Shown piece after piece: positions 43,368 to 53,465 of a DNA stretch of 64,000 nucleotides. Numbering within the stretch: position 1 is the first letter of the stretch; each line of letters opens with the position of its first letter. Source of the stretch: Marinobacter sp. S0848L (lineage in GTDB: Bacteria; Pseudomonadota; Gammaproteobacteria; Pseudomonadales; Oleiphilaceae); the NCBI RefSeq assembly GCF_023016065.1, contig NZ_JALKAQ010000006.1, positions 1-64,000 on the forward strand. Reading direction: 5' to 3'. The position numbers and the translations under genes are program-made. A model generated the notes under the pieces. That model had not been told where the DNA came from. It made no database searches and saw only the letters and a list, made by a program, of their open reading frames with translations.

Positions 43368-44348
43368 ATGCTCTACCGCCTGAAAAATGACTTCCGGTTG
43401 TCCATCGTTACGCTGCTCTCGGGCAGTGCGATTCTTGGTGTCACCCCGTTTGCAATTATGCGCTTTCTGGATGGCAACTTACTCGCCGGTTTCATTGACC
43501 TCGGCATATTGGTGGCGCTTGCCGGCAGCTTGGTTTACGCCTGGCTAACGAACGACACCTATCGTTCCGGTATTTTCCTAGCCATAGCGTGCTGCTCCGG
43601 TGCGGTTGCGGTAGGTCTGTTGGTGGGCGAAGTCGGTTTGTTCTGGCTCTATCCCTGCTTGGTTACAACGTTCTTCCTGGCGCCCAGTCGAATGGCGGCC
43701 GTATTGAACCTGGCATCTGTACTGGCGATGATGACGGTTGAGAGTGTGTTCACGTCGTCCGTGCAAATGTGGACATTCTTTGCCAGCACCACGATTGTGA
43801 GTGCCTGTTCCTACGTATTTGCCATGCGCAACCAAGAACAGCGCGATCGCCTTGAGCAGTTAGCGACGATTGATCCATTGACCGGCGTGAAAAATCGCCG
43901 GTCAATGGATCAGGAGCTGGATTTGGCGGCGGCCAATGCTGAGCGCACCGGATTGTCTTATGCACTGGTGATTCTGGATATTGATTACTTCAAGAAAATT
44001 AACGACGAGTATGGTCACGGTGTCGGTGATAACGTTCTGCGTGATTTGGTCGGTTTGATTGAGGAAAATACCCGCCGAACGGACCAGCTGTTCCGGTTTG
44101 GCGGGGAAGAGTTTGTGGTGTTGTTTCCCGGTGTGGATGAAACCAACCTGAAAATCGTGGTTTCTAATCTACAGCAAGGATTACGAAAGTCGCTGAAAGG
44201 GCCAGGAGGCCCGGTCACCTCGTCCTTTGGAGTGGCCATGTTGCGGCATGGTGAGAGTGTCGCAAGCTGGTTGTCGAGAGCCGATCACGCGCTCTATCGG
44301 GCGAAAGAATCCGGTCGTGACAGGGTGGTCTATGGCGATGAATTCTGA
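43368..44348 (+). CDS. Membrane-anchored diguanylate cyclase (GGDEF)
   Basis: The 326-residue protein has about five hydrophobic segments (residues 12-150) and a C-terminal GGDEF domain with FGGEEFVVLFPG. An RRTD inhibitory site sits five residues upstream, so product inhibition is likely. ATIDPLTGVKNRRSMDQ and DIDYFKKINDEYGHGVGDN are the substrate and metal motifs. Its membrane part is unlike the one in the other GGDEF protein of the window. It is divergent from the degenerate HD-GYP gene, so a shared circuit is possible but not shown. A perfect inverted repeat lies in its coding sequence. Confidence 0.93.
   Translation: MLYRLKNDFRLSIVTLLSGSAILGVTPFAIMRFLDGNLLAGFIDLGILVALAGSLVYAWLTNDTYRSGIFLAIACCSGAVAVGLLVGEVGLFWLYPCLVTTFFLAPSRMAAVLNLASVLAMMTVESVFTSSVQMWTFFASTTIVSACSYVFAMRNQEQRDRLEQLATIDPLTGVKNRRSMDQELDLAAANAERTGLSYALVILDIDYFKKINDEYGHGVGDNVLRDLVGLIEENTRRTDQLFRFGGEEFVVLFPGVDETNLKIVVSNLQQGLRKSLKGPGGPVTSSFGVAMLRHGESVASWLSRADHALYRAKESGRDRVVYGDEF
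43871..43912. repeat. Perfect 17-bp inverted repeat inside the GGDEF gene
   Basis: TGATCCATTGACCGGCG (43871-43887) is the exact reverse complement of 43896-43912, with an 8-nt spacer. It overlaps the codons of the DPLTGVKNRRSMDQ motif, so the conserved protein motif is written as a hairpin in both DNA and RNA. Confidence 0.95.
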
Positions 44349-44381
44349 AGAAATTCGCTGCTACCGCTACGTTTTCCTCAG

Positions 44382-45779
44382 TTATTCATCGGGCTCCGCC
44401 TTGGGTTGATAGCGGAACAAACGCCATCCAAGGAATACGCTGGCGGACGTTAAACCGGCGGTAAGACCTACCCAGAACCCTGCAGCGCCAAGCGAAGGTG
44501 CGATCCAGTCGGTAAACGTCAACACATATCCCAGCGGCAACCCTACCACCCAAAACGAAAACAGCATGATCAGCATGGGCACGCGGGTGTCTTTGTAGCC
44601 CCTCAAAGCACTGATGCAGGTAACCTGAATGACGTCAGCAATCTGGAACATGGCGGCAAACGAAAGTAATCGAATGGTCACCGCTTGTACCTGTGGGTCG
44701 TTGGTATAAAGCGCCGCAATAGAGCCGGAAAAAACGAACAGCAATGTTGCAAACACCAAAGCGACGGCCGAAGCCAGTAGCAGCGAACTGCGCGAGATCA
44801 GCCGGGCGCTGTCCGGTGCCCTGGCGCCAATCAAGAAGCTCACCCTTAAGGTGAGGGCCATGCCGATGCTCAGCGGTAGCATGAACAGCAGCGACACAAC
44901 GTTCAGGGCAATTTGGTGGCCGGCGACGATCACAGGCCCCAGCGGTGCCAGAAACAGCGCGATGACGGAAAACATGCTGGCTTCGACAAAGATGGTAAAG
45001 CCGATAGGCACGCCAAGCTTTAGAATGTAACGAATGCCCGCCATATTGGGCTTAACCCGTTCCGCCAATAGGTGAAACTGTTTGAAGGTTTTGCTGCGAT
45101 TCAGGTAGATCAGCAAAGCAATGGCCGCGATGCCGTTTGATAAAGAAGTGGCCCAGCCACAACCCACACCGCCCATGGCGGGGAGCCCAAGCTTGCCGTA
45201 GATGAAAATGTAATTAAGCGGCAGGTTAATCAGGGTGCTGAGCACCGAGAACATCATGATTACCCGAGTGTGGCCCAAGCCGTCCGTGAGCCCTCGCAGC
45301 GCATTCATCAGCAGCATGGCTGGAATGCCCCAGGCAAAAGCATTCAGATAACCTTGGGTGATGAGTGCCGTATCGGTATCCATTTTCAGTAAGGCAAGAA
45401 CTGGATGCACGTTGGTCAGAAGCAACGCCATGATGACGGTGCCGCCCAATGCAATGTAAATGCCTTGCCAGGTTGCAGGCATGATTTTACTGGTGGTACG
45501 GGCACCGTTGTAGCCGGAGATGATCGGCTGTAGGGCGCCTAGCAAACCCATGAAAAACAAGAACAACGGCATCCATAGGCTGCTTCCGATACCAACGGCC
45601 GCCAAGTCTTGAGCACTGGCGTGGCCTGCCATGACGGTGTCGATGACGCCGTTAGCCATTTGTGCCACTTGCGCGATCAGGATGGGCCCACCGAGCAACG
45701 CCAGGGTTTTCCATTCGGTAAGTGTGCGGCTCACTAAAGGTTGTCGGATTTCGGGTAACGGCTGGTGAGTCTCGTCCAT
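44382..45779 (-). CDS. MATE family efflux transporter (NorM-like)
   Basis: The 465-residue protein has 12 predicted helices in two related halves typical of MATE exporters. It shows GGPILIAQVAQMANGVIDTVMAG near the N-terminus, with the turn at about residue 40, and GVPIGFTIFVEASMFSVIALFLAP in the second half. It would expel cationic drugs or metabolites in exchange for Na+ or H+. The substrate is not predictable. Confidence 0.93.
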   Translation of the reverse strand: MDETHQPLPEIRQPLVSRTLTEWKTLALLGGPILIAQVAQMANGVIDTVMAGHASAQDLAAVGIGSSLWMPLFLFFMGLLGALQPIISGYNGARTTSKIMPATWQGIYIALGGTVIMALLLTNVHPVLALLKMDTDTALITQGYLNAFAWGIPAMLLMNALRGLTDGLGHTRVIMMFSVLSTLINLPLNYIFIYGKLGLPAMGGVGCGWATSLSNGIAAIALLIYLNRSKTFKQFHLLAERVKPNMAGIRYILKLGVPIGFTIFVEASMFSVIALFLAPLGPVIVAGHQIALNVVSLLFMLPLSIGMALTLRVSFLIGARAPDSARLISRSSLLLASAVALVFATLLFVFSGSIAALYTNDPQVQAVTIRLLSFAAMFQIADVIQVTCISALRGYKDTRVPMLIMLFSFWVVGLPLGYVLTFTDWIAPSLGAAGFWVGLTAGLTSASVFLGWRLFRYQPKAEPDE

Positions 45780-45950
45780 GATGCTTGGGGCTTTGGCTGC
45801 AGGAATGTGAGAACGGGAAGTTCCAAAACAAAGGCTAATCTTACTGCATTCACGCGAACGGCGCGTATAGGGAGTTGCACCGTCTGGGACGCTGCAGGAC
45901 GCGGTTAAAACGAGTAAAGTACCGCCCCGGATCTTCTAAGGTATCGCGAT

Positions 45951-46823
45951 ATGTTTTTTTTGATTCTGGTAACGGTCCTGTGGGCCTTTTCGTTTAGTTT
46001 GATCGGCGAGTTTCTTGCGGGACAAGTGGATAGTGATTTTGCCGTATTGAGCCGGGTACTGTTGGCTTCTCTGGTGTTTTTGCCGTTTACCCGTTGGCGC
46101 GGTGTGCCGAACGGTATGAAGCTGAGCATTATGGCGACCGGCATGTTGCAGTTCGGCATCACCTACGTTTGCCTGTATCGGTCGTTTGCTTATCTATCTG
46201 TGCCTGAAGTTCTGTTGTTTACCATCTTCACGCCTTTGTACGTCACGTTAATCGACGATGCATTTTTCCGACGTTTCTCGCCGGTTGCCTTGTTGGCTGC
46301 GGGCGTGGCCACGCTGGGGGCCGGGATTATTCGTTACGATGGACTGAGTGAGGACTTCCTTACCGGCTTCTTGTTGCTCCAGGTGGCCAACATCGCATTC
46401 GCGGCTGGTCAGGTCGGCTATAAACACGTAATGCGCAAGTACACGTTGGATCTTCCGGGCTATCGCACCTTTGGCTACTTCTTTTTCGGCGCGCTGGTCA
46501 TTGCGTTGCCGTCGTTCCTGATTTTTGGCAACCCGGACAAATTACCGGCCACTGCGTTGCAATGGAGCATTCTTGCCTGGTTGGGGCTGGCGGCATCCGG
46601 TCTGGGCCTGTATCTGTGGAATCGCGGGGCTTGCGAGGTAGACGCTGGCACGTTGGCGGTCATGAACAACGTGTTGGTGCCCGCGGGGTTGCTGGTCAAT
46701 TTATTGATCTGGAATCGCGACGCGGATCTTGCTCGTTTAGCACTCGGTGGCGTTGTAATTGCGTTTTCACTTTGGGTGAACGCAAGGTACCACCCTCGTG
46801 CGCGAATGCAGTTGGCCAGTTAA
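45951..46823 (+). CDS. EamA/DMT family transporter
   Basis: The 290-residue protein has ten hydrophobic segments in two EamA repeats (about 3-130 and 145-285). It begins MFFLILVTVLWAFSFSLIGEF, the usual start of this superfamily, whose members move metabolites such as amino acids. The first ATG follows an AAGG at about 45941. It is divergent from the MATE gene, with 170 bp between them that hold the two promoters. Confidence 0.88.
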   Translation: MFFLILVTVLWAFSFSLIGEFLAGQVDSDFAVLSRVLLASLVFLPFTRWRGVPNGMKLSIMATGMLQFGITYVCLYRSFAYLSVPEVLLFTIFTPLYVTLIDDAFFRRFSPVALLAAGVATLGAGIIRYDGLSEDFLTGFLLLQVANIAFAAGQVGYKHVMRKYTLDLPGYRTFGYFFFGALVIALPSFLIFGNPDKLPATALQWSILAWLGLAASGLGLYLWNRGACEVDAGTLAVMNNVLVPAGLLVNLLIWNRDADLARLALGGVVIAFSLWVNARYHPRARMQLAS

Positions 46824-46910
46824 TGTCTGAAAAACGAGGGCTTTCCTCGCCGTCACGCAGCGGCTGCTATGCTAGCAGCATATCTACGAAATCTCGGGGT
46901 TCCTTTTATT

Positions 46911-48485
46911 ATGCGTAAAAATCTACCGGTCACTGATAAAGAAATAGAGGTGGCCGACGGAATGCGTCTGATCAGTGCCACCAATCTCAGGGGCGTGATC
47001 ACCTACTGCAACGATGATTTCGAAACCATCAGCGGCTACCCCCGTGACGAGTTGATTGGCCAGCCACATAACTTGATTCGCCACCCTGACATGCCGGAAG
47101 CGACGTTTGCCAATATGTGGAGTTACCTGAAGGCAGGTAAAGCCTGGATGGGCGTTGTAAAAAATCGCACCAAGTGTGGTGGTTACTATTGGGTCAGTGC
47201 TTACGTCACCCCTATCTGGGAAGCGGGCGAAAAGGTCGGCTATGAATCGGTGCGTGTCGCCACCACTCGGGAACAGGTTGAGCGGACTCAAAAACTGTAT
47301 TCACGGCTTTCGGCAGGCCAGAGGCCATCGGCGCGTATCAGCCGCATAATGTCTACGCTGCGCTCAGGCGCTCCGTTCATTGTCTCGCTGGTGCTTACGT
47401 TGCTGGCTTTGCAGCTGACTTCACCTGCATGGGCTGCAGTGGTTGCAACGCTGGGTCACGGTTTGGCCGCTGCCTGGATGTATGGGTCGGTGACGAAACG
47501 TTTGAAAAATATCCTGGGCCTTCGAAAAGATGCCTTTCAGGATCCGTTGATTGCTCAGACTTACTCCAACGAACAAGGACTTTTTTCGAGGCTGGCTTTG
47601 GTGTTGGTGAGCGAAGAAGCGCGTTTGCGGACGGCACTGGCCAGAATTGATGATCAGGCTGAGTATTTGAATGCTCAGGCGCAGGCATCACACACCTTTA
47701 TTACGGACGGCGCCGCGGCCATCGCTCGTCAACGCGCTGAAACGGATCAGACGGCGTCAGCGATCAACGAAATGACCGCCTCCATTCAGGAAGTGGCTTC
47801 GGCCGTCAACGACAATGCCCAAGAAGCCGAGCAGGCGCATCGTCTGGCCCATGACGGCAGTGCGCGCAGTACCGAAGCTCTGGCGGCTATCGAGCAATTA
47901 GTTGATCGGGTCGGCAGTATTGGCGCCTCTGTTAGTCGTTTGGGCGAGTCCACTCAAACCATTGGAGAAGCTGCCAATTTGATTTCAGACATCGCCGATC
48001 AAACCAATCTGTTGGCGCTCAATGCGGCGATTGAAGCGGCACGAGCCGGAGAACAAGGGCGTGGCTTCGCCGTGGTGGCCGACGAAGTACGTTCGCTGGC
48101 GCAGCGCACGCGAGAGTCTACGGTGAAGATTCAGGAAGTCATCGAAAGTTTTCGGGCTCAGGTCGAAGAAACCAATGAAGCCGTTCGGGCCGGTGAGGCC
48201 ATCGCAGGTGACGGCCTGAGTAAAGTGCAAGGCGCGGTTGGCGCGCTCAATGCGATTGTCAGTTCCGTTGATTCGATTTCTGACAGTTTCATTACGATGT
48301 CGGCGGCGTTCGAAGAGCAGAGCCAGGTTTCCGATGAAATTAATCAACAGATCGTAAACATTGCAGGCTTGGCAGATCAGAGTGATGAGCAGGCGGAAGC
48401 CGCCCGGAGCAGCAGTGACAAACTGAGTACTATGGCTCACGGTTTGAAAGACCTGGTTACCCGCTTTATCGATAAAAACCGTTAA
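46911..48485 (+). CDS. PAS-domain methyl-accepting chemotaxis protein (Aer-like)
   Basis: The 524-residue receptor has an N-terminal PAS domain (about 10-120) with [38 protein letters not shown], split at about residue 45. Two membrane helices follow (about 145-190), then the signalling domain whose tip reads [20 protein letters not shown] (about 361-380). The layout matches Aer-like energy or redox sensors. The start at 46911 gives the usual [20 protein letters not shown] and avoids a leader overlapping nothing recognisable. There are no che genes nearby. Confidence 0.93.
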   Translation: MRKNLPVTDKEIEVADGMRLISATNLRGVITYCNDDFETISGYPRDELIGQPHNLIRHPDMPEATFANMWSYLKAGKAWMGVVKNRTKCGGYYWVSAYVTPIWEAGEKVGYESVRVATTREQVERTQKLYSRLSAGQRPSARISRIMSTLRSGAPFIVSLVLTLLALQLTSPAWAAVVATLGHGLAAAWMYGSVTKRLKNILGLRKDAFQDPLIAQTYSNEQGLFSRLALVLVSEEARLRTALARIDDQAEYLNAQAQASHTFITDGAAAIARQRAETDQTASAINEMTASIQEVASAVNDNAQEAEQAHRLAHDGSARSTEALAAIEQLVDRVGSIGASVSRLGESTQTIGEAANLISDIADQTNLLALNAAIEAARAGEQGRGFAVVADEVRSLAQRTRESTVKIQEVIESFRAQVEETNEAVRAGEAIAGDGLSKVQGAVGALNAIVSSVDSISDSFITMSAAFEEQSQVSDEINQQIVNIAGLADQSDEQAEAARSSSDKLSTMAHGLKDLVTRFIDKNR

Positions 48486-48537
48486 CCATCGGTAGCTTGG
48501 GAAGAATAAGCGCTAGCTTCCGGGCACCCCTCAACAG

Positions 48538-48569
48538 GCCAGCGCTGGCATCATGTCGCCAGTGCTGGC
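48538..48569. promoter_or_regulatory. Twin palindromes ahead of NSS transporter
   Basis: GCCAGCGCTGGC (48538-48549) and GCCAGTGCTGGC (48558-48569) are two near-identical 12-bp palindromes with centres 20 bp apart. That is about two helical turns, so they could bind a dimeric regulator on one face. They could also pair with each other in RNA as a terminator for the chemoreceptor gene. Confidence 0.45.
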
Positions 48570-48655
48570 AGAATTCTGCACCAACTGCGCCAGTTCCCTA
48601 CACCGGCGTGCATAATTAGTAGTTTCCTCAGCCAAAAGCACAGGAAGAAAAACAC

Positions 48656-50038
48656 ATGACACAGTCTAACTCCGCAGCTGGTTCACGCGGACTTTGGTCG
48701 TCAAGACTTGCGTTCATTCTGGCGGCGACCGGGTCAGCAGTCGGCCTGGGTAACGTCTGGAAGTTCCCGTATGTAACCGGTGAGAACGGTGGCGGTGCCT
48801 TTGTACTGGTATACCTGCTTTGTATTTTCATCATCGGTATCCCCATCATGATGGCGGAAGTGTTCATCGGCCGAAATGGTCGTCACAACCCGATCGCCAG
48901 CTTTCGTTTAGTGGCCGAGCGCAACCTGGCGTCTCCCGCCTGGCGCATGTCCGCGATTATCGGCATGTTGGCCGCGTTTATCATTTTGTCGTTCTATTCT
49001 GTGATCGGCGGTTGGGCCGCCTCTTATATCGGCCACTCGGCGATGGGCGATTTCACCGGCGGCACCGCTGAAACCGTTGGCAAGCTGTTCGGCGATCTTT
49101 TAGCCAGCCCGGTTCAGCTATTGGCTTGGCACACCTTGTTTATGGCCCTGGTGGTCTTTGTGGTGTCTCGCGGCCTGAAAGGCGGTCTGGAACGTGCGGT
49201 AACTATTCTGATGCCAGCCTTGTTTGTGTTGTTGCTGGTGGTGGTCGGTTATGCAACCACAACCGGCCATTTCGGTGAGGCGGCCAGCTTCCTGTTTACC
49301 CCGAATTTTGAGGCGTTAACGGTTAAAGGCGTACTGGTCGCACTTGGCCATGCCTTCTTCACGTTGAGTTTGGGTATGGCCATTATGATGGCGTATGGCT
49401 CGTACCTGAGCCGAGATGTGCCCATTGGCCGCACCGCTGTGAGCGTTGCGTTGATGGACACTGTGGTTGCCCTGTTGGCCGGTTTGGCCATCTTCCCCGT
49501 GGTGTTTGCCAACGGCCTGGAAGCGGGCGCGGGTCCCGGTCTGATTTTCCAGACGCTGCCGCTTGCCTTCGGCAACATGCCGATGGGTGGCTTGTTTGGC
49601 ACTCTGTTCTTCGTGCTTCTGCTGTTTGCGGCCTGGACCTCCGGTATTTCTCTGCTGGAGCCGGTGGTCGAGTGGGTTGAGGAAAAGACCGAAATGGGCC
49701 GTACTTCCAGCGCGGTTCTGGCCGGTGGCGCGTGTTGGGCACTGGGCATTGTGTCCATTTTGTCCCTGAACGTGTGGTCAGATGTCACGCCGCTGGGTAT
49801 GTTTGCCGCGTTCGAAGGCAAAACCATGTTCGACCTGCTGGACTATTTCACCGCGAACATCATGCTGCCGCTGTCTGGCCTGCTGACCGCCTTGTTTGTG
49901 GGTTGGTTTGTAGCCAAGGAAACCCTGCAGTCTGATCTGGTGATGGAAGGCAGTGCCTTTACGCTTTGGCACGTGCTGATCCGTTATGTCACCCCGGTCG
50001 CGGTTGTGATTGTGTTTGTTTACAACCTGATTGGTTAA
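48656..50038 (+). CDS. Neurotransmitter:sodium symporter (NSS) family transporter
   Basis: The 460-residue protein has 11-12 helices with the NSS signature near the N-terminus: ILAATGSAVGLGNVWKFPYV and TGENGGGAFVLVYL (about 20-55). It would import an amino acid or similar solute with Na+, as LeuT does. The start has AGGAAG just upstream. A terminator follows immediately. The twin palindromes upstream may regulate it. Confidence 0.94.
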   Translation: MTQSNSAAGSRGLWSSRLAFILAATGSAVGLGNVWKFPYVTGENGGGAFVLVYLLCIFIIGIPIMMAEVFIGRNGRHNPIASFRLVAERNLASPAWRMSAIIGMLAAFIILSFYSVIGGWAASYIGHSAMGDFTGGTAETVGKLFGDLLASPVQLLAWHTLFMALVVFVVSRGLKGGLERAVTILMPALFVLLLVVVGYATTTGHFGEAASFLFTPNFEALTVKGVLVALGHAFFTLSLGMAIMMAYGSYLSRDVPIGRTAVSVALMDTVVALLAGLAIFPVVFANGLEAGAGPGLIFQTLPLAFGNMPMGGLFGTLFFVLLLFAAWTSGISLLEPVVEWVEEKTEMGRTSSAVLAGGACWALGIVSILSLNVWSDVTPLGMFAAFEGKTMFDLLDYFTANIMLPLSGLLTALFVGWFVAKETLQSDLVMEGSAFTLWHVLIRYVTPVAVVIVFVYNLIG

Positions 50039-50060
50039 TAAGCACAAGCCTGATAAAAGA

Positions 50061-50093
50061 AAACCCGGCGCTGCTCTCAGCGCCGGGTTTTTT
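50061..50093. terminator. Terminator after NSS transporter gene
   Basis: AAACCCGGCGCTG (50061-50073) and CAGCGCCGGGTTT (50078-50090) are perfect complements around a CTCT loop, followed by a T-run to 50093. It lies between two convergent genes. Confidence 0.93.
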
Positions 50094-50132
50094 GTGCCTG
50101 TTCAGATGACGTTGGTTCGAGTGCGCTGCGGG

Positions 50133-50711
50133 CTAGACTTTTCCGCCGAGCAAAATCCGTACGGCTGTGCAGGCGTCTTCCAGTTCGTCTTCTCTCGGTT
50201 CCCGGCCGCCGATAATGTCACTGTACAGACAGGACTCCGCGATGCGAACCATGAAGTACGACAAGCTCTGAATGTTCATAGGCGGAGTCAGGTGCCCGGT
50301 GCGTATCTCATCCTTCAGTAAGCGGGTATTCACTTCGACGGTTCGGGCGTGCAGCGTGGAATGCGACGAGGTGAGCATCTTCAAGGCGTATTCCGGATCT
50401 TGATGCAGGAATTTCCGCAGGGGGGAAAAATGCAGAATCGTGGTGTTGATATGACGGAACACACCCACCACGTAATCAACGCCATGCCCGGGCGTTATCT
50501 CGCGAGCTTCTTTGTACAGAGGCTCGTAGAGTGACCATAAAATCTCACCGATCAGCAGGTCACGGTTGCCGACCCAACGGAACAAGGTCGCCCGGCCGAT
50601 ACCCAAGTCATCGGCAAGGGCGGCAAGGCTGATCTTCTCCCCTTTTAACCACATTCTGCGAGCCCGTTTGAAGGCATCGATCGGGGTTGTCTTGATGATT
50701 GATTCGGTCAC
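50133..50711 (-). CDS. TetR family transcriptional regulator (QsdR-like)
   Basis: The 192-residue protein has an N-terminal TetR helix-turn-helix (ISLAALADDLGIGRATLFRWVGNRDLLIGEI split by the turn, about 27-57). The C-terminal ligand domain holds YKEAREITPG and EPREDELEDACTAVRILLGG, which resembles the QsdR group. Target and ligand are unknown. It converges on the NSS transporter gene and is not adjacent to an obvious target operon. Confidence 0.85.
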   Translation of the reverse strand: MTESIIKTTPIDAFKRARRMWLKGEKISLAALADDLGIGRATLFRWVGNRDLLIGEILWSLYEPLYKEAREITPGHGVDYVVGVFRHINTTILHFSPLRKFLHQDPEYALKMLTSSHSTLHARTVEVNTRLLKDEIRTGHLTPPMNIQSLSYFMVRIAESCLYSDIIGGREPREDELEDACTAVRILLGGKV

Positions 50712-50774
50712 TTTGAACTCTTTGGCAGATTTGCTCTCATTCTAGCGGTTGCAGGAGGTTCGGGCTACGGTGGC

Positions 50775-51497
50775 CTATACCCATAGATCGCCGATGGGCG
50801 TGTCCGGGCTGAAATGATGAGCGATCTGCGCTTGTAACAGTTCGGCAGTGGCAATGGCATCGATCAGGGCATTGTGACCGGCGTAGTGGGGTAAACCGTA
50901 GCGGGTTCGGCTGTCGGGCAGGCGGATTGATGTGGGCTTTTTACCCATCAGTTGCTGCCAGCGCGAGGGCCGTCGCTGGGGGTGCAGGTAGGCTTCGATG
51001 GCCATGGTATCGATGACCGGAAAACGCAGTTGTTCGTTTAACCGCCATTGCAAAGCGGTATTAAGAAAAGGGCGCTCGATATTGCGATAATGCACCACCG
51101 GTATGCGCCCGGTCAGGTGTTCAAACAGCGGGTCGAGCACTTCTTCGAGGTCAGGCGCGTCCTGAATTTCAGCGTGGGTAATGCCGTGAATTGTGACCGA
51201 CTCCTGATGCAACGGCAGTTTCGGGCGCACAATCTGATGCCATGACTTACCAAGCTGGATACCTTTCAGGGTAAACGGAACCAAGCCGATACTCACGATT
51301 GAGTTCTGGGTAGCGTCCAGCCCGGTGGTTTCGAAATCCAGTGCCAGCAGCGGAACGTCTTTGATCGGCGTCTCGGGGTTGGGGCAGCCGGCTTCGTAAA
51401 AGGCACGAATGCGCGGATCGACGGCCTTCGTCGCCTGTACACGATAGTTTTCTGGCCAGTTCTGTTTGCTGTTACGGCTTTTGATGTTGCTAGGCAT
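50775..51497 (-). CDS. DnaQ-like 3'-5' exonuclease
   Basis: The 240-residue protein is a DEDDh exonuclease: LLALDFETTGLD (about 50-61, Exo I) and GHNALIDAIATAELL (about 207-221, Exo III with His and Asp). It lacks polymerase domains. Its start overlaps the end of the cNMP/CBS/DUF294 gene by 8 bp, so both are expressed together. This pairing is common in proteobacteria, but the joint function is unclear. Confidence 0.9.
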   Translation of the reverse strand: MPSNIKSRNSKQNWPENYRVQATKAVDPRIRAFYEAGCPNPETPIKDVPLLALDFETTGLDATQNSIVSIGLVPFTLKGIQLGKSWHQIVRPKLPLHQESVTIHGITHAEIQDAPDLEEVLDPLFEHLTGRIPVVHYRNIERPFLNTALQWRLNEQLRFPVIDTMAIEAYLHPQRRPSRWQQLMGKKPTSIRLPDSRTRYGLPHYAGHNALIDAIATAELLQAQIAHHFSPDTPIGDLWV

Positions 51498-53364
51498 TCC
51501 TGACCGTCCCTGCGTTGTAGCGGAATCTCAGGAATCTCTGAGCATTGCTGACAATCTGAAAGGCGTCTTTCAGGTGGCTTCGTTCGAAAGGTGACAAGTC
51601 TTCGGGACGCACGTTGTTGTCCGGCTCACGGCCCTCTTCGATGGCTAAGGCCTGATGGCGGACTCGCACGATGGAAATAAACTCCAGGGCATCACGCAGG
51701 TTGCCGGCATCGTCGTCGACCAGCAGTTTGGTGTTGGCAATGTCCTTCAAACGTTCAAACGAGTTCTGGGAGCGAGAGCCGCAGGCCAGTGCGTGTACGC
51801 GGATCAGATCGGACAGCGGCGCGGTGCCCCGTCGCTTCAGGTTGAAGGTTTTTTGGTGCTTGCCGTCTTCTTCCAACACGAAGGTGCGGAAGAAGCCCAG
51901 TGGCGGTGTGCGGTTCAGCGCGTTGCGGGCCATCAGCGTCAGGAATCGCTGGCTGCTGGAGGCCTTATGGGCGACCAGAGTTTTCAACTGCTCGGCGAAA
52001 TTGGTTTCACCGTGAATGCCATCGAGGTCGAAGAAAATATTGCTGTTGAGCAGAGTCTGGCCGTTGGGATTTTCGATCCAGTCCGTAAAGTATTTTTTCC
52101 ACACATGCAGGGGCTGGCGCCATTTGGGGTTGGTGGCCATGATATCGCCGGTGCAGTAGGTGTAGCCACATTCTGCCAACCCGTCTGAGACAAACTTGGC
52201 CATCGCCAGAAAGTACTCGTCGTGCTCTTCCGGAATAAAACTGTCATCGAGAATCAGAGCGTTATCCTGATCGGTGACCACCAGCTGCTCATCCCGAGCC
52301 ATAGAGCCCAGCGCCATGAAACAGTAAGGAACGGGTGGCGGGCCGAGTTTTTCTTCCGCCAGTTCCAGCAGGCGCTGGCTGAAGCTGCGGCCAATGCCGG
52401 CCATGGCGCTGCCCACCATGTGGGAGTTGGCATCCTCGTTGACCATGCGCACGAAGCTGTCGCGCACATCCACACTGATTTTCTTCAAGCCCTTCACATT
52501 CTGTTGGCGGAAGATGTTGCTGACCAGATAGATACTGCTCTGGCTTTCGTATTTGATGATGTCCGACAGCGCGATCACCCCGCGCACTTCATTGCCGTCC
52601 ATCACCGGCAAGTGGTGCACGTTGTTATGCAGCATGGTCAGCATGGCTTCGAAGATAAAGGCCCGGCTACGGATGGTAATCAACCCTTCCGTCATGATTT
52701 CACTGACCGGGGTTTCAGAGGCTAAGGCGTGGTTCACGGCCCGGGTGCGTAAATCCCGGTCGGTAATAATGCCCACCAGTTTTGGCGTGTCGCCGCTTTC
52801 GTCCATCACCGGCAAGGACGATACGCCGTTGTCGGTCATAATCCGCGCCGCTTCCTGCAAACGCACGGTAGTAGGCGCACACACCAGCGCTCGGGAAATC
52901 AGCCGGGTCACTTTCGCCGTCATGAGCTGGTTCGATTTTTCCCGGCGCGAGACGGCAGAGCGCAGGCGACTGCGGTCCTCGATTTCAACGAAGTCGGCGA
53001 AGTTGTCGTCATGTTCCCACAGGTAGTGAAAAACATGATCGGGGATTTTGTAGATGAGGCTGTCTTCGATGGCTTTCACCGGGAAGCGCACTTTTTTGTT
53101 CATCATCAGGCCGAACTGGCCGAATATCTCGCCTTCACCCACGCGGCTGTAGAGTTCGCCCGAGCGCCGGTAAATTTCGACGGCACCACTGCGAACGTAA
53201 TGCAGGCTATCGGCCTGGTGGCCTAGTTCCACTATTTGAGTACCGGCACGAACGTAAACTACCTCGATGTTGGTGACGATTTTGTCCAGCAGTTCATCGG
53301 ACATTTCGTCAAACGGTGCGTGTTGGATAATGTGATTTTGAATGTCCAGCAGTTCGGCCTGCAT
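51490..53364 (-). CDS. cNMP-binding/CBS/DUF294 putative nucleotidyltransferase
   Basis: The 624-residue cytoplasmic protein has, in order, a cyclic-nucleotide-binding domain (about 20-130, GEGEIFGQFGLM), two CBS motifs (about 155-275, including VSSLPVMDESGD and NVHHLPVMDGNE), and a DUF294 nucleotidyltransferase region (ALGSMARDEQLVVTDQDNALI, about 350-370). A DUF294_C helical domain ends the protein. Related proteins resemble GlnD-like enzymes, but the target is unknown. The ATG at 53364 has GGAGAG upstream; a longer frame has none. Confidence 0.9.
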   Translation of the reverse strand: MQAELLDIQNHIIQHAPFDEMSDELLDKIVTNIEVVYVRAGTQIVELGHQADSLHYVRSGAVEIYRRSGELYSRVGEGEIFGQFGLMMNKKVRFPVKAIEDSLIYKIPDHVFHYLWEHDDNFADFVEIEDRSRLRSAVSRREKSNQLMTAKVTRLISRALVCAPTTVRLQEAARIMTDNGVSSLPVMDESGDTPKLVGIITDRDLRTRAVNHALASETPVSEIMTEGLITIRSRAFIFEAMLTMLHNNVHHLPVMDGNEVRGVIALSDIIKYESQSSIYLVSNIFRQQNVKGLKKISVDVRDSFVRMVNEDANSHMVGSAMAGIGRSFSQRLLELAEEKLGPPPVPYCFMALGSMARDEQLVVTDQDNALILDDSFIPEEHDEYFLAMAKFVSDGLAECGYTYCTGDIMATNPKWRQPLHVWKKYFTDWIENPNGQTLLNSNIFFDLDGIHGETNFAEQLKTLVAHKASSSQRFLTLMARNALNRTPPLGFFRTFVLEEDGKHQKTFNLKRRGTAPLSDLIRVHALACGSRSQNSFERLKDIANTKLLVDDDAGNLRDALEFISIVRVRHQALAIEEGREPDNNVRPEDLSPFERSHLKDAFQIVSNAQRFLRFRYNAGTVRNA

Positions 53365-53465
53365 GTTCTCTCCAGCAAATACGAGTTCTGGCCAAACTAT
53401 AGCAGTTGTGGTTTTTTTTGGTGTACCTTTGGCCCCCTTTCTCACGGGCCTTCAGGAGGCTTGGC

